Origin: Lachnospiraceae bacterium | GTDB taxonomy: Bacteria > Bacillota > Clostridia > Lachnospirales > Lachnospiraceae | NCBI GenBank assembly: GCA_030825115.1 | Contig: JAPJQL010000011.1 | Coordinates: 25,038-89,037, forward strand | Length of the DNA: 64,000 nt | Direction: 5' to 3' | Notes under the pieces: generated by a model | Databases searched by the model: none | Told to the model about the DNA's origin: nothing | The model's input: only the letters and a program-made list of their open reading frames with translations | Part shown: piece after piece, positions 43,894 through 52,918 of the stretch | Layout: each line of letters opens with the position of its first letter | Numbering within the stretch: the first letter of the stretch is position 1 | Program-made: the position numbers and the translations under genes

Positions 43894-44859
43894 TTACAAG
43901 TATGCATTGACAAATTCCAGCACCTGCTGATAAATCCCGTCTTCGTCCAGCCGGTATTTCCGGATCAGTTCCTTCGCCGGACCGGACTCTCCAAACACGT
44001 CCTGAATCCCGATCTTTTTCACCGGAACCGGGCAGGACCTGCATACGGCGTCACAGACAGCGCTGCCAAGACCGCCGATGACGGAATGCTCCTCCACTGT
44101 CACAAGCTTTCCGGTCTCCCTCGCCGCCTTCAGGATAAGCTCCTCATCTAACGGCTTGATCGTATGGATATTGATCACTCTGGCCGAGATGCCGTCAGAC
44201 TCCAGACGGTCCGCCGCGGCAAGTGTCTCCGACACTTCAAGGCCTGTGGCGATCAGGGTGATGTCCTTGCCGTCACGCAAGACGACGCCCTTCCCCATCT
44301 CAAATTTATACTCCGGCGAATCATTGATGACAGGCACCGCCAGACGGCCAAACCGCAGATAGACAGGCCCTTCATATTCTGCCGCAGCCTTCACCGCCGC
44401 CCTTGCCTCGATGTCGTCCGACGGGCATATGACAGTCATCCCCGGTATCGTCCGCATCAGCGCGATATCCTCATTGCACTGGTGGGTGGCCCCATCCTCG
44501 CCGACAGAAATCCCGGCATGGGTAGCCCCGATCTTTACATTCAGGTGCGGATAGCCAATGGAATTTCTGACCTGCTCAAATGCCCTTCCCGCCGCAAACA
44601 TGGCAAATGTGCTGGCAAACGGAATCTTTCCCGCCGCTGCTAACCCTGCGGCGATTCCCATCATGTTGCCTTCTGCAATCCCACAGTCCACATGGCGTTC
44701 GGGAAACGCCTTTTCAAAGATTCCGGTCTTTGTCGCCGCCGCAAGATCCGCATCCAGAACGATGATATTTTCATTTGTGCGCCCCAATTCTGCCAGGGCA
44801 TTCCCATAGCTTTCCCTGGTCGCTGTCTTCTTTACAGCCGCTCCACTCAACTCCGGCAT
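43894..44859 (-). CDS. Transketolase, C-terminal subunit
   Basis: 321 residues: the pyrimidine-binding domain (ATRESYGNALAELG, then DCGIAEGNMMGIAAGLAA) and the C-terminal transketolase domain (TVEEHSVIGGLGSAV). Together with the partner encoded upstream it forms a split, thiamine-diphosphate-dependent transketolase for the non-oxidative pentose phosphate route. Its start overlaps the partner gene by 13 bases. Confidence 0.94.
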   Translation of the reverse strand: MPELSGAAVKKTATRESYGNALAELGRTNENIIVLDADLAAATKTGIFEKAFPERHVDCGIAEGNMMGIAAGLAAAGKIPFASTFAMFAAGRAFEQVRNSIGYPHLNVKIGATHAGISVGEDGATHQCNEDIALMRTIPGMTVICPSDDIEARAAVKAAAEYEGPVYLRFGRLAVPVINDSPEYKFEMGKGVVLRDGKDITLIATGLEVSETLAAADRLESDGISARVINIHTIKPLDEELILKAARETGKLVTVEEHSVIGGLGSAVCDAVCRSCPVPVKKIGIQDVFGESGPAKELIRKYRLDEDGIYQQVLEFVNAYL

Positions 44860-45686
44860 AATGCTTCACCTGCTTTCTCCAAATCTGCCATTGCAATGTG
44901 ATATTGTTCCTCATCCGGCGCGGTCCCATGCCATGCCACAGAACCTTCCATAAAGGAAACCCCTTTTCCCTTCAAGGTTTTGGCAATGATCGCAGTCGGC
45001 ATCCCCTTGGTCTGCCTCGCCTCCTCAAACGCATGCTCTATCTGGGAAAAATCATGCCCGTCAATACAGATCACATGGAAATTGAACGCTTCAAACTTTT
45101 TGTCGATCGGGTATGGAGAGCAGACCTCATCAATCGGACCGTCGATCTGAAGCCCGTTGTTGTCCACGATCACCACCAGATTGTCAAGCTTCCTGTGTCC
45201 GGCAAACATCGCCGCTTCCCATACCTGCCCTTCTTCAATCTCCCCGTCGCCAAGGAGCGTATAGACACGGTAATCCTCACCGCCAAGCTTTGCAGCAAGC
45301 GCCATCCCTGCCGCCGCTGAGATTCCCTGACCGAGGGAACCGCTCGACATATCCACTCCTGGTATGTGTTTCATGTCCGGATGCCCCTGCAGATAAGATC
45401 CAAGATGGCGCAGTTTTTTCAAATCCTCCACCGGAAAAAATCCACGGTGAGCCAGCGCTGAATAATACCCGGGAGCCACATGTCCTTTTGACAGCACGAA
45501 CCGGTCCCGGTCCGGTCTGTCCGGCTTCTCCGGGTCGATATTCAGTTCTTTAAAATAGAGCCACGTAAACAAATCTGCGGACGACAGCGAACCGCCGGGA
45601 TGACCGGCTTTTGCACTGTGTACTGCCGTGACGATCCCTTTGCGGATATCATTTGCGATTTTTTTCAATTCCAGATATTGATCCAT
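44847..45686 (-). CDS. Transketolase, N-terminal subunit
   Basis: 279 residues. Thiamine diphosphate domain with HSAKAGHPGGSLSSAD near the start, the metal-binding LLGDGEIEEGQVWEAAMFA and VDNNGLQIDG, and KGKGVSFMEG. It pairs with the C-terminal subunit. 8 bases after the aldolase gene. Confidence 0.95.
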   Translation of the reverse strand: MDQYLELKKIANDIRKGIVTAVHSAKAGHPGGSLSSADLFTWLYFKELNIDPEKPDRPDRDRFVLSKGHVAPGYYSALAHRGFFPVEDLKKLRHLGSYLQGHPDMKHIPGVDMSSGSLGQGISAAAGMALAAKLGGEDYRVYTLLGDGEIEEGQVWEAAMFAGHRKLDNLVVIVDNNGLQIDGPIDEVCSPYPIDKKFEAFNFHVICIDGHDFSQIEHAFEEARQTKGMPTAIIAKTLKGKGVSFMEGSVAWHGTAPDEEQYHIAMADLEKAGEALCRS

Positions 45687-45694
45687 ACTCCCCC

Positions 45695-46348
45695 CTACTC
45701 TCCGAAGACAGCGCGGTAATCTGCCTGGAATTTTGCAATTCCCTGCTCGGTCAGCGGATGTTTCGTCATCTGCTCCAATACTCCATACGGTACCGTCGCA
45801 ATATCTGCCCCTGCAAGCGCACAGTCTGTTACATGGATCGGATTGCGGACGCTGGCTGCGATGATCTTTGTCTCAATCCCTGCAATCTGGAACATCTCAG
45901 CAATGGTCCTGATCAAATCTACTCCCGGCTGGGAAATATCATCAAGACGTCCTAAAAACGGAGACACATACGTTGCGCCGGCCCTTGCAGCTAAAAGAGC
46001 CTGGTTCGCACTGAACACCAGCGTCACATTGGTCCTGATCCCTTCGGCAGTCAGGACCTTCACCGCCTTTAACCCCTCAACTGTCATCGGAATCTTGACC
46101 ACCATGTTTGGATGGATGGCCGCGATCTCACGCCCTTCTTTGATCATGCCCTGTGCATCTGTCGTCGTCGCTTTCACTTCCCCGCTGATCGGTCCGTCTA
46201 CAATAGAAGTAATCTCTCTGATCACCTCCGTGAAATCTCTGCCTTCCTTTGCTATCAAAGAAGGATTCGTCGTTACCCCGCAGATAATCCCCATGTCATT
46301 TGCTTTTTTGATATCCTCTACCTTTGCTGTGTCGATAAAAAATTTCAT
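45695..46348 (-). CDS. Transaldolase / fructose-6-phosphate aldolase (TalC/FSA type)
   Basis: 217 residues, the short transaldolase class. MKFFIDTAKVEDIKKA start, GVTTNPSLIAKEG, the Schiff-base Lys in MVVKIPMT, and PFLGRLDDI. Such proteins are either transaldolases or fructose-6-phosphate aldolases; sequence alone does not settle it. First gene of the operon with the split transketolase. GGGGAGG precedes the ATG at 46348. Confidence 0.92.
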   Translation of the reverse strand: MKFFIDTAKVEDIKKANDMGIICGVTTNPSLIAKEGRDFTEVIREITSIVDGPISGEVKATTTDAQGMIKEGREIAAIHPNMVVKIPMTVEGLKAVKVLTAEGIRTNVTLVFSANQALLAARAGATYVSPFLGRLDDISQPGVDLIRTIAEMFQIAGIETKIIAASVRNPIHVTDCALAGADIATVPYGVLEQMTKHPLTEQGIAKFQADYRAVFGE

Positions 46349-46398
46349 TTTTGCCTCCCCTTTCATTCGCCTTAATATTATTTTCGTTTTATGTATTA

Positions 46399-46417
46399 AT
46401 TCATTTAATAAATGAAT
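46399..46417. promoter_or_regulatory. Operator, probable ROK-repressor site
   Basis: ATTCATTTA-A-TAAATGAAT, a perfect 9-bp palindrome. It lies directly at the predicted transcription start of the aldolase-transketolase operon, and a ROK repressor gene is next door. Confidence 0.7.
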
Positions 46418-46425
46418 CTAATTAA

Positions 46426-46453
46426 ACAATAGCACATTTTCCGGAAATGTCAA
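46426..46453 (-). promoter_or_regulatory. Promoter of the aldolase-transketolase operon
   Basis: On the minus strand TTGACA (46453-46448), a 16-base spacer and TATTGT (46431-46426). Confidence 0.7.
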
Positions 46454-46502
46454 CAGGAATTTTCCAAAACATCTTTTCTTTCATAAGATGCATGCTGTCC
46501 AA

Positions 46503-46557
46503 AAATGAAAAAAGCATGAAAACCAATCCACGCCTCAGCGCTTCTCAGCTTTCATGC
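46503..46557 (-). terminator. Terminator of the ROK gene
   Basis: On the minus strand AGCATGAAA ... TTTCATGCT then TTTTTT. It is about 38 bases past the ROK stop and just upstream of the next promoter. Confidence 0.75.
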
Positions 46558-46594
46558 TGTTAATTTTCGTATTCTTCTGACAATCATCGCCATT

Positions 46595-47788
46595 TCAAAT
46601 AAACTGCCCCGGAGAGTCAAAAACCCGGTCGATCGCCACGATTGCCGCTCCGGTCAGGATCGGGTCTCCCTGATATCCGCTGATAGAAAGCGTAAGCTCC
46701 TCCCACACATCCGGCAGGATTCCCTTCTGCACCGTCTCCCGCACCGTCCGTTCCATCAATTCCGGGTTTGGCCTCGCCATATCATCCCCGATGATGATCC
46801 GGTCCGGGTTGATCACATTAACAATGTTGATGATCCCCGTGCCAAGGCTCTCACACGCCTTTCGGTAATGCTCCGTGCAGACTGCATCCCCGTCCCGGAC
46901 TCTCTTCTCTACATCCTCAAAATTGCATCCGTCTGTTCCGGCCCGTTCCCCGTACACCGTTTTCACAAGCTCCAGGGAGGAGGCATACCGTTCCAGGCAG
47001 CCCCGGTTTCCGCAAACGCAGGGCTTTCCGTTCCGGTCGATCGTCATGTGTCCGATCTCCCCTGCCGTCCCCAGTGCACCTTCGTAGATTTTGCCGTTCA
47101 TCACGATCCCGGCGCCGATTCCCTGGCCGGCTGCAATATAGACCAGGATATCGTCATGGTACGCATCCTTTAAATCCCACATATGGGCATAAGCGCCGGC
47201 ATTCGCATTGTGTTCCAGAAATACGGGGATCTCTGTCTCTCTCTCAAAAAATGCCTTCAAATCGATATCCTTCCAGATATCCGCCCCCGTAATCAGCGCA
47301 ATCCTGCTTTTTTTTGCGATAAACGGCCCCGGCACCGCCATCCCCGCCGCCAGCACACAATCCTTTCCGTACTGCCCGGTCATCCGGCGCATCCTTCCTG
47401 CAATCTGATGCAGGATATCTTCTGCTCCCAGCTTTTGTTCCGGTTCAAAGTCCACCCGTTCTTTTACAATCTCCCTGCCCGTCAGGTCAAACAGCCCCAC
47501 GCTGTAATGCTTTCTCGCCAGCCGCACGCCAATCACACGGTATCCCTCCGTGCTTATGGATACGCCGATCGACCTGCGCCCTTTGCTTCCGTTCAGGAAA
47601 CCGACCTCCGTGACGATCCCCCAGTTCAGGAAATCCTTCATAATGTTTGTCACGGTCGCCTGCTTCAGTCCCGTAAGCGCCGCCAGATGAGCCCGGGAAC
47701 ACACGCCTTCCCGCCTTAAATTTTTTAAAAGAAGTGACCGGTTCATCTCCTGTGTCACATCCTGATTGATCCCCCGGTTCTGATTCAT
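46595..47788 (-). CDS. ROK-family transcriptional repressor (NagC/XylR type)
   Basis: 397 residues. N-terminal HTH (SRAHLAALTGLKQATVTNIMKD), then the ROK sugar-kinase fold with ATP/substrate and zinc sites: GQGIGAGIVMNGKIYEG, EIGHMTIDRNGKPCVCGNRGCLE (zinc Cys-rich loop; shown in two parts in the protein). Probably binds a sugar and represses the adjacent aldolase-transketolase operon through the palindrome at 46399. Confidence 0.9.
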   Translation of the reverse strand: MNQNRGINQDVTQEMNRSLLLKNLRREGVCSRAHLAALTGLKQATVTNIMKDFLNWGIVTEVGFLNGSKGRRSIGVSISTEGYRVIGVRLARKHYSVGLFDLTGREIVKERVDFEPEQKLGAEDILHQIAGRMRRMTGQYGKDCVLAAGMAVPGPFIAKKSRIALITGADIWKDIDLKAFFERETEIPVFLEHNANAGAYAHMWDLKDAYHDDILVYIAAGQGIGAGIVMNGKIYEGALGTAGEIGHMTIDRNGKPCVCGNRGCLERYASSLELVKTVYGERAGTDGCNFEDVEKRVRDGDAVCTEHYRKACESLGTGIINIVNVINPDRIIIGDDMARPNPELMERTVRETVQKGILPDVWEELTLSISGYQGDPILTGAAIVAIDRVFDSPGQFI

Positions 47789-47895
47789 GCCGTCACCCTC
47801 GCTGCTTCCAATGATACATCTATTTTCCTAAGTGTCCCTAGTATATCACGCAGTTTGGGAGTCCGTCAAATAGTTCCGCAAGGAGACCCGCCACA

Positions 47896-50037
47896 TCACA
47901 CCAGCCTGGCAAAAAACGTAAACAGCATACAGACAAGAATTCCGGTCACAGTCGGAAGTCCTGCCGCCAGAGCAGTCCACTTCCAGCTCCCCGTCTCCTT
48001 TTTTATCGTCAGAAGCGTAGTGGAACAAGGCCAGTGCATCAGGGAAAACAGCATCGTGCTGACGGCGGTGATCCACGTCCAGCCATTGCTTACAAACAGC
48101 TCCCGCATCTGGGACATGCTGTCCAGTTCCAGGATGCTTCCCTGTGCCGTGTACGCCATAATGATGATGGGAACCACGATCTCATTGGCCGGAAGCCCGA
48201 GAATAAAGGCGAGAAGGATCACGCCGTCCATTCCCATAAGGCCCGCAAAGGGATCAAGAAACTGTGCACAGTGGTTCAGGATGCTTCCACCCCCGATGGT
48301 GATATTTGCCATCAGCCAGATGACCAGACCAGCAGGCGCAGCTACGGCTACCGCCCTGCCCAGCACAAACAGGGTCCGATCCAGAATCGACCGCACCAGC
48401 ACCTTCCCGATCTGCGGGCGGCGGTACGGGGGCAGTTCTAAAGTAAAAGAGGAGGACATGCCCTTCAGCACCGTTTTGGAGAGCAGCCTGGTCATGACAA
48501 AGGTCATCCCAATCCCCAGGACGATGACCAGGGTTAAAAGGAGTGCCGATAAGACGGAGGTAAATGCACCGCCTGCCGTGCCGACAAAGAACATGGTGAT
48601 GATGGCGATCAGCGTGGGAAATCTCCCGTTACACGGAACAAAATTGTTCGTCAGGATCGCCAGCAGCCGCTCCCTGGGCGAATCGATGATCCTGCAGCCG
48701 ATCACGCCCGCCGCGTTGCAGCCAAAGCCCATGCACATGCACAGCGCCTGTTTCCCGCAGGCACAGCAGCGCTTAAAGGATTTATCCAGATTATAGGCCA
48801 CGCGCGGCAGATAACCTGCATCCTCCAGAAGCGTAAACAGCGGGAAGAAGATGGCCATAGGCGGCAGCATCACGGATACGACCCATGCCAGGACCCGGTA
48901 TACCCCAAGCACGAGAATTCCGTGAAGCCAATCCGGCGCATGCAGGTACAAAAAGAGCTCTGTCAGTCTGTCCTGGAACCAGAACAGTCCGTCTGCCAAA
49001 AGCTGGGATGGATAATTGGCCCCTGTGATCGTCAGCCAAAAGACGAGCGCCAACAGCATGATCATGACGGGATATCCGGTCAGCCTGCTGGTGAGCACCT
49101 TATCCAGCCTGCGGTCGGAGAGGGCATACTTATGGCTGTGGTAAATGATGGCGCCTTCGCAGACCTCCTCCGCCCGTTCCACCAGGGACGAAACCACCAG
49201 ATCCTTAAAACGGTCGCTTCCGATGCCCAGCTCTAGAAGTTTTTCTTTCTCGGCGGCGACTGCACCGGCAAGCCCGTCGTCATTTAAAAAATCCTCTCCC
49301 AGATAGGCGTTGATCTCCTGGATCAGGCTTTCATCCGAATCCAGCAGCTTCAGGCTCAGCCAGCGGGCAGAAAGCTTCCTGCCTGCTTTTTCCCTGATCA
49401 GCGGTTCTATCACGGCGATTGCCTCCTCAATGGCATCCGGGTAGCGCACCGATACCGGATCTGTCTTTAACGATCCGTCCAAAATGCCATCCAGCGTATC
49501 CATCAGCTTCTCCAGGCTTTTCTTTTTGCGCGCCACCGTCCCGACAACCGGCACGCCCAGCCGCTTGGACAGCAGAGGCAGATCCAGCCAGATATCTTTT
49601 CTCTTTGCCTCATCCATCAGATTGACGCAGACTACAACCTTAGAGGATATTTCCAGGGTTTGAAGCACCAGGTTGAGGTTTCGCTCCAGGCAGGTGGCGT
49701 CACAGACCACCACGACCCCGTCCGGCTCCCCAAAGCAGATAAAGTTGCGCGCGACTTCCTCCTCGGTGGAATGGGCCATAAGAGAATACGTCCCGGGGAT
49801 ATCCACCATCACGTAGGAATGTTTTTTTGTGGCGCAATAACCCTGGGCGTTGGCAACCGTTTTCCCCGGCCAGTTCCCGGTATGCTGATTCATTCCGGTC
49901 AGGTTGTTAAACACCGTGCTTTTTCCCACATTCGGGTTTCCTGCCAGGGCGACCACCCTGTCGTCCGCGCCCTGCTTTTTTATGACAAGACCGGAGTCGA
50001 CCGCTTTGATCCCAACCGAGCTGTTTGTTAGGCCCAT
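47896..50037 (-). CDS. feoB: Ferrous iron transport protein B
   Basis: 713 residues. N-terminal G domain (GNPNVGKSTVFNNLTG, the G2 TGNWPGKTV, G3 DIPGTYSL, G4 NLMDE), a helical GDI-like linker, and a membrane domain with two Gate motifs and the conserved GCNAAG region. It brings Fe2+ into the cell. The ATG at 50037 has AGGAGGTGATGG upstream and overlaps feoA by 10 bases; an earlier in-frame start at 50079 lies inside feoA. Confidence 0.96.
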   Translation of the reverse strand: MGLTNSSVGIKAVDSGLVIKKQGADDRVVALAGNPNVGKSTVFNNLTGMNQHTGNWPGKTVANAQGYCATKKHSYVMVDIPGTYSLMAHSTEEEVARNFICFGEPDGVVVVCDATCLERNLNLVLQTLEISSKVVVCVNLMDEAKRKDIWLDLPLLSKRLGVPVVGTVARKKKSLEKLMDTLDGILDGSLKTDPVSVRYPDAIEEAIAVIEPLIREKAGRKLSARWLSLKLLDSDESLIQEINAYLGEDFLNDDGLAGAVAAEKEKLLELGIGSDRFKDLVVSSLVERAEEVCEGAIIYHSHKYALSDRRLDKVLTSRLTGYPVMIMLLALVFWLTITGANYPSQLLADGLFWFQDRLTELFLYLHAPDWLHGILVLGVYRVLAWVVSVMLPPMAIFFPLFTLLEDAGYLPRVAYNLDKSFKRCCACGKQALCMCMGFGCNAAGVIGCRIIDSPRERLLAILTNNFVPCNGRFPTLIAIITMFFVGTAGGAFTSVLSALLLTLVIVLGIGMTFVMTRLLSKTVLKGMSSSFTLELPPYRRPQIGKVLVRSILDRTLFVLGRAVAVAAPAGLVIWLMANITIGGGSILNHCAQFLDPFAGLMGMDGVILLAFILGLPANEIVVPIIIMAYTAQGSILELDSMSQMRELFVSNGWTWITAVSTMLFSLMHWPCSTTLLTIKKETGSWKWTALAAGLPTVTGILVCMLFTFFARLV

Positions 50038-50285
50038 TCCATCACCTCCTGCTGCCTGCGTACCAGGATATTCACACAATCCTCAGAGCGGATCGCTATG
50101 ACTGCCCCCCGAATCAAAAATGCCGTCGGGTCTCCCCCCGGGCTTCTTCCAACGCATTCCACCTCCGTATTCTCCACCAGACCGATATCCAGCAGCCTGC
50201 GCCGCATGCTTCCTGTACTTTCCAACCGGCTGACCACCGCGTGCTCGCCTGGTTTCATATCGTTCAAGCTAAAAGACTGACTCAT
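50028..50285 (-). CDS. feoA: Ferrous iron transport protein A
   Basis: 85 residues, an SH3-like FeoA fold: GEHAVVSRLESTG, RRRLLDIGLVENTEVECVG, then IRGAVIAIRSEDC. It supports FeoB at the membrane. First gene of feoAB. Confidence 0.93.
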   Translation of the reverse strand: MSQSFSLNDMKPGEHAVVSRLESTGSMRRRLLDIGLVENTEVECVGRSPGGDPTAFLIRGAVIAIRSEDCVNILVRRQQEVMEWA

Positions 50286-50310
50286 ATCATAGACACCTTT
50301 CGAATAATTT

Positions 50311-50332
50311 TTAGTGTAAGGAAACTTTCTAA
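50311..50332. promoter_or_regulatory. Candidate metal-regulator box between feoA and the DtxR-family gene
   Basis: An imperfect dyad TTAG-TGT-AAGGAAACTT-T-CTAA in the 112-base divergent gap. DtxR-family sites have similar TTAG...CTAA ends. Assignment is tentative. Confidence 0.35.
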
Positions 50333-50397
50333 TATCAGACTATTCTGTATGCCTTTTCGTGGTGACAGAATCAGCGCCAAAAATAAGGATGGACAAT

Positions 50398-50823
50398 ATG
50401 GACGACCGGGACCGGTTTTATACGATGAAAGGTTATATGCTCCAATCAGACAACGCGATCACCAGTGCAATGGAAGATTATCTGGAAATGATCGCCCGCC
50501 TTGCACGGCAGAAAAAGAGCGTCCGCGCCGGAGACCTCTCTAAAATGCTGCATGTCAAAGCGTCCTCCGTCACAAAGATGGTAGAACATCTGGTCCGGGC
50601 GGGGCTGATTCAGGCAAAAAAATACGGAGAGATCACCCTGACCGAGAGCGGCCAGGAGATGGGGGATTACCTGCTCTACCGGCATGAAGTAATCCACCGC
50701 TTTCTGTGTCTGGTAAACCGGTCGGAAAATGAGTTGGAGCAGGTGGAAAAGATTGAACATTTTTTAGACTGCCGTACCGTTAAAAATCTGGAACGGTTTG
50801 TGGAGGAATCCGGTCACCTGTGA
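50398..50823 (+). CDS. DtxR/MntR-family iron- or manganese-responsive regulator
   Basis: 141 residues. MEDYLEMIARLARQ starts the winged HTH, with KMLHVKASSVTKMVEHLVRAGLI as recognition helix and wing; the metal-site segment is RHEVIHRFL and the dimer region EQVEKIEHFLDCRT. No FeoA-like third domain. Divergent from feoAB, so it likely represses iron uptake when metal is plentiful. The start ATG 50398 has GGATGG upstream; ATG 50389 is also possible. Confidence 0.88.
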   Translation: MDDRDRFYTMKGYMLQSDNAITSAMEDYLEMIARLARQKKSVRAGDLSKMLHVKASSVTKMVEHLVRAGLIQAKKYGEITLTESGQEMGDYLLYRHEVIHRFLCLVNRSENELEQVEKIEHFLDCRTVKNLERFVEESGHL

Positions 50824-50862
50824 AATGTGGATGGAAAACAGACAATTTACGACAAAAGCAGG

Positions 50863-50891
50863 TTGCAAATCTGCACTTAAAATTATATGAT
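50863..50891 (+). promoter_or_regulatory. Promoter of the Lon-like ATPase gene
   Basis: TTGCAA at 50863-50868, a 17-base spacer, TATGAT at 50886-50891. Confidence 0.7.
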
Positions 50892-50934
50892 GTAGTTGAG
50901 CAAGTTACAATAGATAGAAAAAGGAGCCACTGTC

Positions 50935-52419
50935 ATGCCCGTATTCGATTTTACAAACACACCAGCCGAGACCAAGCACGCTGTATGCACTTATACCGTC
51001 TTCCGTTCCAATGAGCCAGCCGTATCCCCAGACCAGCCTATCCTGCTTTTAGACAACAAGAAACGCAAATGGGATCATCACTCCTGTGGTCTTTTTACCA
51101 ATCCGGTCAAACGGACCTCATTTGAATTCAAGATAGAGAAAGAGACGTTTTCTGCAGATATCCTGGAGATTGACGCCCGTTTTCTCAACCTGCTCCAATG
51201 GCTTGGGGAAAATCACATCAATGTCCGCCTGTCCGGAGTAAACCGGGAAGACGGCTATGCCGTATATAAGATTCGGGAAACCGCTTTTGGCCAGGGCACG
51301 AAGCTTTCTGCCGAGGACGGCTTTCTTCAGTTCATGATCGAGCGCCTGCTGGCAAGCAGCGCCCCGCAGGAAGGGACAGATGAGGAGGACCAGGACGAAA
51401 CCGGGGACCACTTAAAGCTGACCAGTATCCAGAGCATCACGGACTTTATCACCTGCGCCGGTCGGACCCTGCCTGACAACATCCGCCTCTGGGCCCGGAG
51501 AAACCTGGCGGTGGCGCGCTCCCACGAGGTCTCCCCGGAAGAAAAGCGCCATGCACAGCGCGCCCTCTCCGTCATGATGAACATCCAGTGGAAAAGTGAT
51601 TATTTTGAATCCATCGACCCGGCGGAGGCAAGACGGATCCTGGACGAGGAACTGTATGGAATGGAACAGGTCAAGCAGCGCATCATCGAGACGGTCATCC
51701 AGATCAACAGGACTCATACGCTTCCCGCATATGGCATGTTGCTGGTTGGACCTGCCGGAACGGGAAAATCCCAGATCGCCTATGCCGTGGCGCGCATCTT
51801 AAAGCTTCCGTGGACCACGCTGGATATGAGCTCGATCAACGACCCGGAGCAGCTCACCGGCAGCTCACGCATCTATGCAAATGCAAAGCCGGGAATCATC
51901 ATGGAAGCATTCTCCATGGCCGGGGAATCCAACCTTGTTTTTATCATCAATGAGCTGGACAAGGCTGCTGCCGGAAAGGGGAACGGCAACCCCGCCGACG
52001 TTTTGCTGACCCTGCTCGACAACCTTGGCTTTACCGACAACTACATGGAATGTATGATTCCCACAGTAGGCGTCTACCCCATCGCCACGGCCAACGACAA
52101 GTCCCAGATCAGCGCTCCCCTGATGTCCCGCTTCGCCGTCATCGACATCCCGGACTACACACCGGAAGAGAAAAAAATCATCTTCTCCCGCTATGCCCTG
52201 CCAAAGGTCCTGCGGCGGATGAGCATGCAGGAGCACGAATGCCGGATCACTTCCGACGGTCTTGACGCCATCCTTGAGATTTTCGCAGACACTACCGGAA
52301 TCCGGGATTTGGAACAGGCTGCGGAACATATCGCGGCAAATGCGCTGTATCAGATTGAGGTAAATCATGTGTCTGAGGTTTCATTTGACGGAGAGATGGT
52401 GCGAAAACTGCTTGTATAG
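50935..52419 (+). CDS. Lon-like AAA+ ATPase without a protease domain
   Basis: 494 residues. The first ~210 are not recognised. Then LDEELYGMEQVKQRII, the Lon-type helix before Walker A GPAGTGKS (about 268-275), a Walker B variant FIINELDKA where the usual DE is NE, sensor 1 TANDKSQ, and an arginine-bearing MSRFAVIDIPDYT. A helical lid with GIRDLEQAAEHIAANALYQ follows, then the protein ends, with no Ser-Lys protease domain. It may remodel proteins or nucleoprotein without cleaving. The GNAT gene follows by 36 bases. GGAG precedes the ATG. Confidence 0.82.
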   Translation: MPVFDFTNTPAETKHAVCTYTVFRSNEPAVSPDQPILLLDNKKRKWDHHSCGLFTNPVKRTSFEFKIEKETFSADILEIDARFLNLLQWLGENHINVRLSGVNREDGYAVYKIRETAFGQGTKLSAEDGFLQFMIERLLASSAPQEGTDEEDQDETGDHLKLTSIQSITDFITCAGRTLPDNIRLWARRNLAVARSHEVSPEEKRHAQRALSVMMNIQWKSDYFESIDPAEARRILDEELYGMEQVKQRIIETVIQINRTHTLPAYGMLLVGPAGTGKSQIAYAVARILKLPWTTLDMSSINDPEQLTGSSRIYANAKPGIIMEAFSMAGESNLVFIINELDKAAAGKGNGNPADVLLTLLDNLGFTDNYMECMIPTVGVYPIATANDKSQISAPLMSRFAVIDIPDYTPEEKKIIFSRYALPKVLRRMSMQEHECRITSDGLDAILEIFADTTGIRDLEQAAEHIAANALYQIEVNHVSEVSFDGEMVRKLLV

Positions 52420-52455
52420 ACCCTGCCGACCCGATAAACTGCAAAGGTGACAACC

Positions 52456-52899
52456 ATGATCATTAAAAAAGTAACCGGTGCAAAAAAAGAATATTTGGAT
52501 TTACTGCTGCTGGCTGATGAACAGGAAGATATGATTGATAAATATCTGGAACGCGGCGAAATGTATCTTTTGGAAGATGACGGGGTAAAAGCCGAGTGCG
52601 TCATCACAAAAGAGGCCGACGGCGTCTACGAGCTTAAAAATATTGCCGTGCAGCCTGACAGCCAGCGAAAGGGCTATGGAAAGCGGCTGATCGAATTTCT
52701 CATCGCCGAATATTCCGGCTGCAATGTCCTGCTTGTCGGAACCGGCGATTGCCCCTCGACCCTTTCTTTTTATCACAGCTGTGGATTTACGGAATCGCAC
52801 AGAGTAAAGAATTTTTTTACAGACCACTATGACCATCCGATATTTGAAGATGGCATCCAGCTGGTTGACATGGTTTATCTGAAAATGACAATGAAATAA
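52456..52899 (+). CDS. GNAT-family N-acetyltransferase
   Basis: 147 residues. The acetyl-CoA loop is in VQPDSQRKGYGKRLIEFL, with LLVGTGDCPSTLSFYHSCGF after it. Substrate unknown. ATG 52456 has AAAGGTG upstream. It lies between the AAA+ gene and the tandem-GntR gene, all on the same strand. Confidence 0.87.
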   Translation: MIIKKVTGAKKEYLDLLLLADEQEDMIDKYLERGEMYLLEDDGVKAECVITKEADGVYELKNIAVQPDSQRKGYGKRLIEFLIAEYSGCNVLLVGTGDCPSTLSFYHSCGFTESHRVKNFFTDHYDHPIFEDGIQLVDMVYLKMTMK

Positions 52900-52918
52900 T
52901 TTACAAAAAGGAACCGTT

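Noticed and set aside
50935..52419. Lon protease
   Set aside because: Only the AAA+ module is present; there is no catalytic Ser-Lys domain before the stop and no continuation in other frames.
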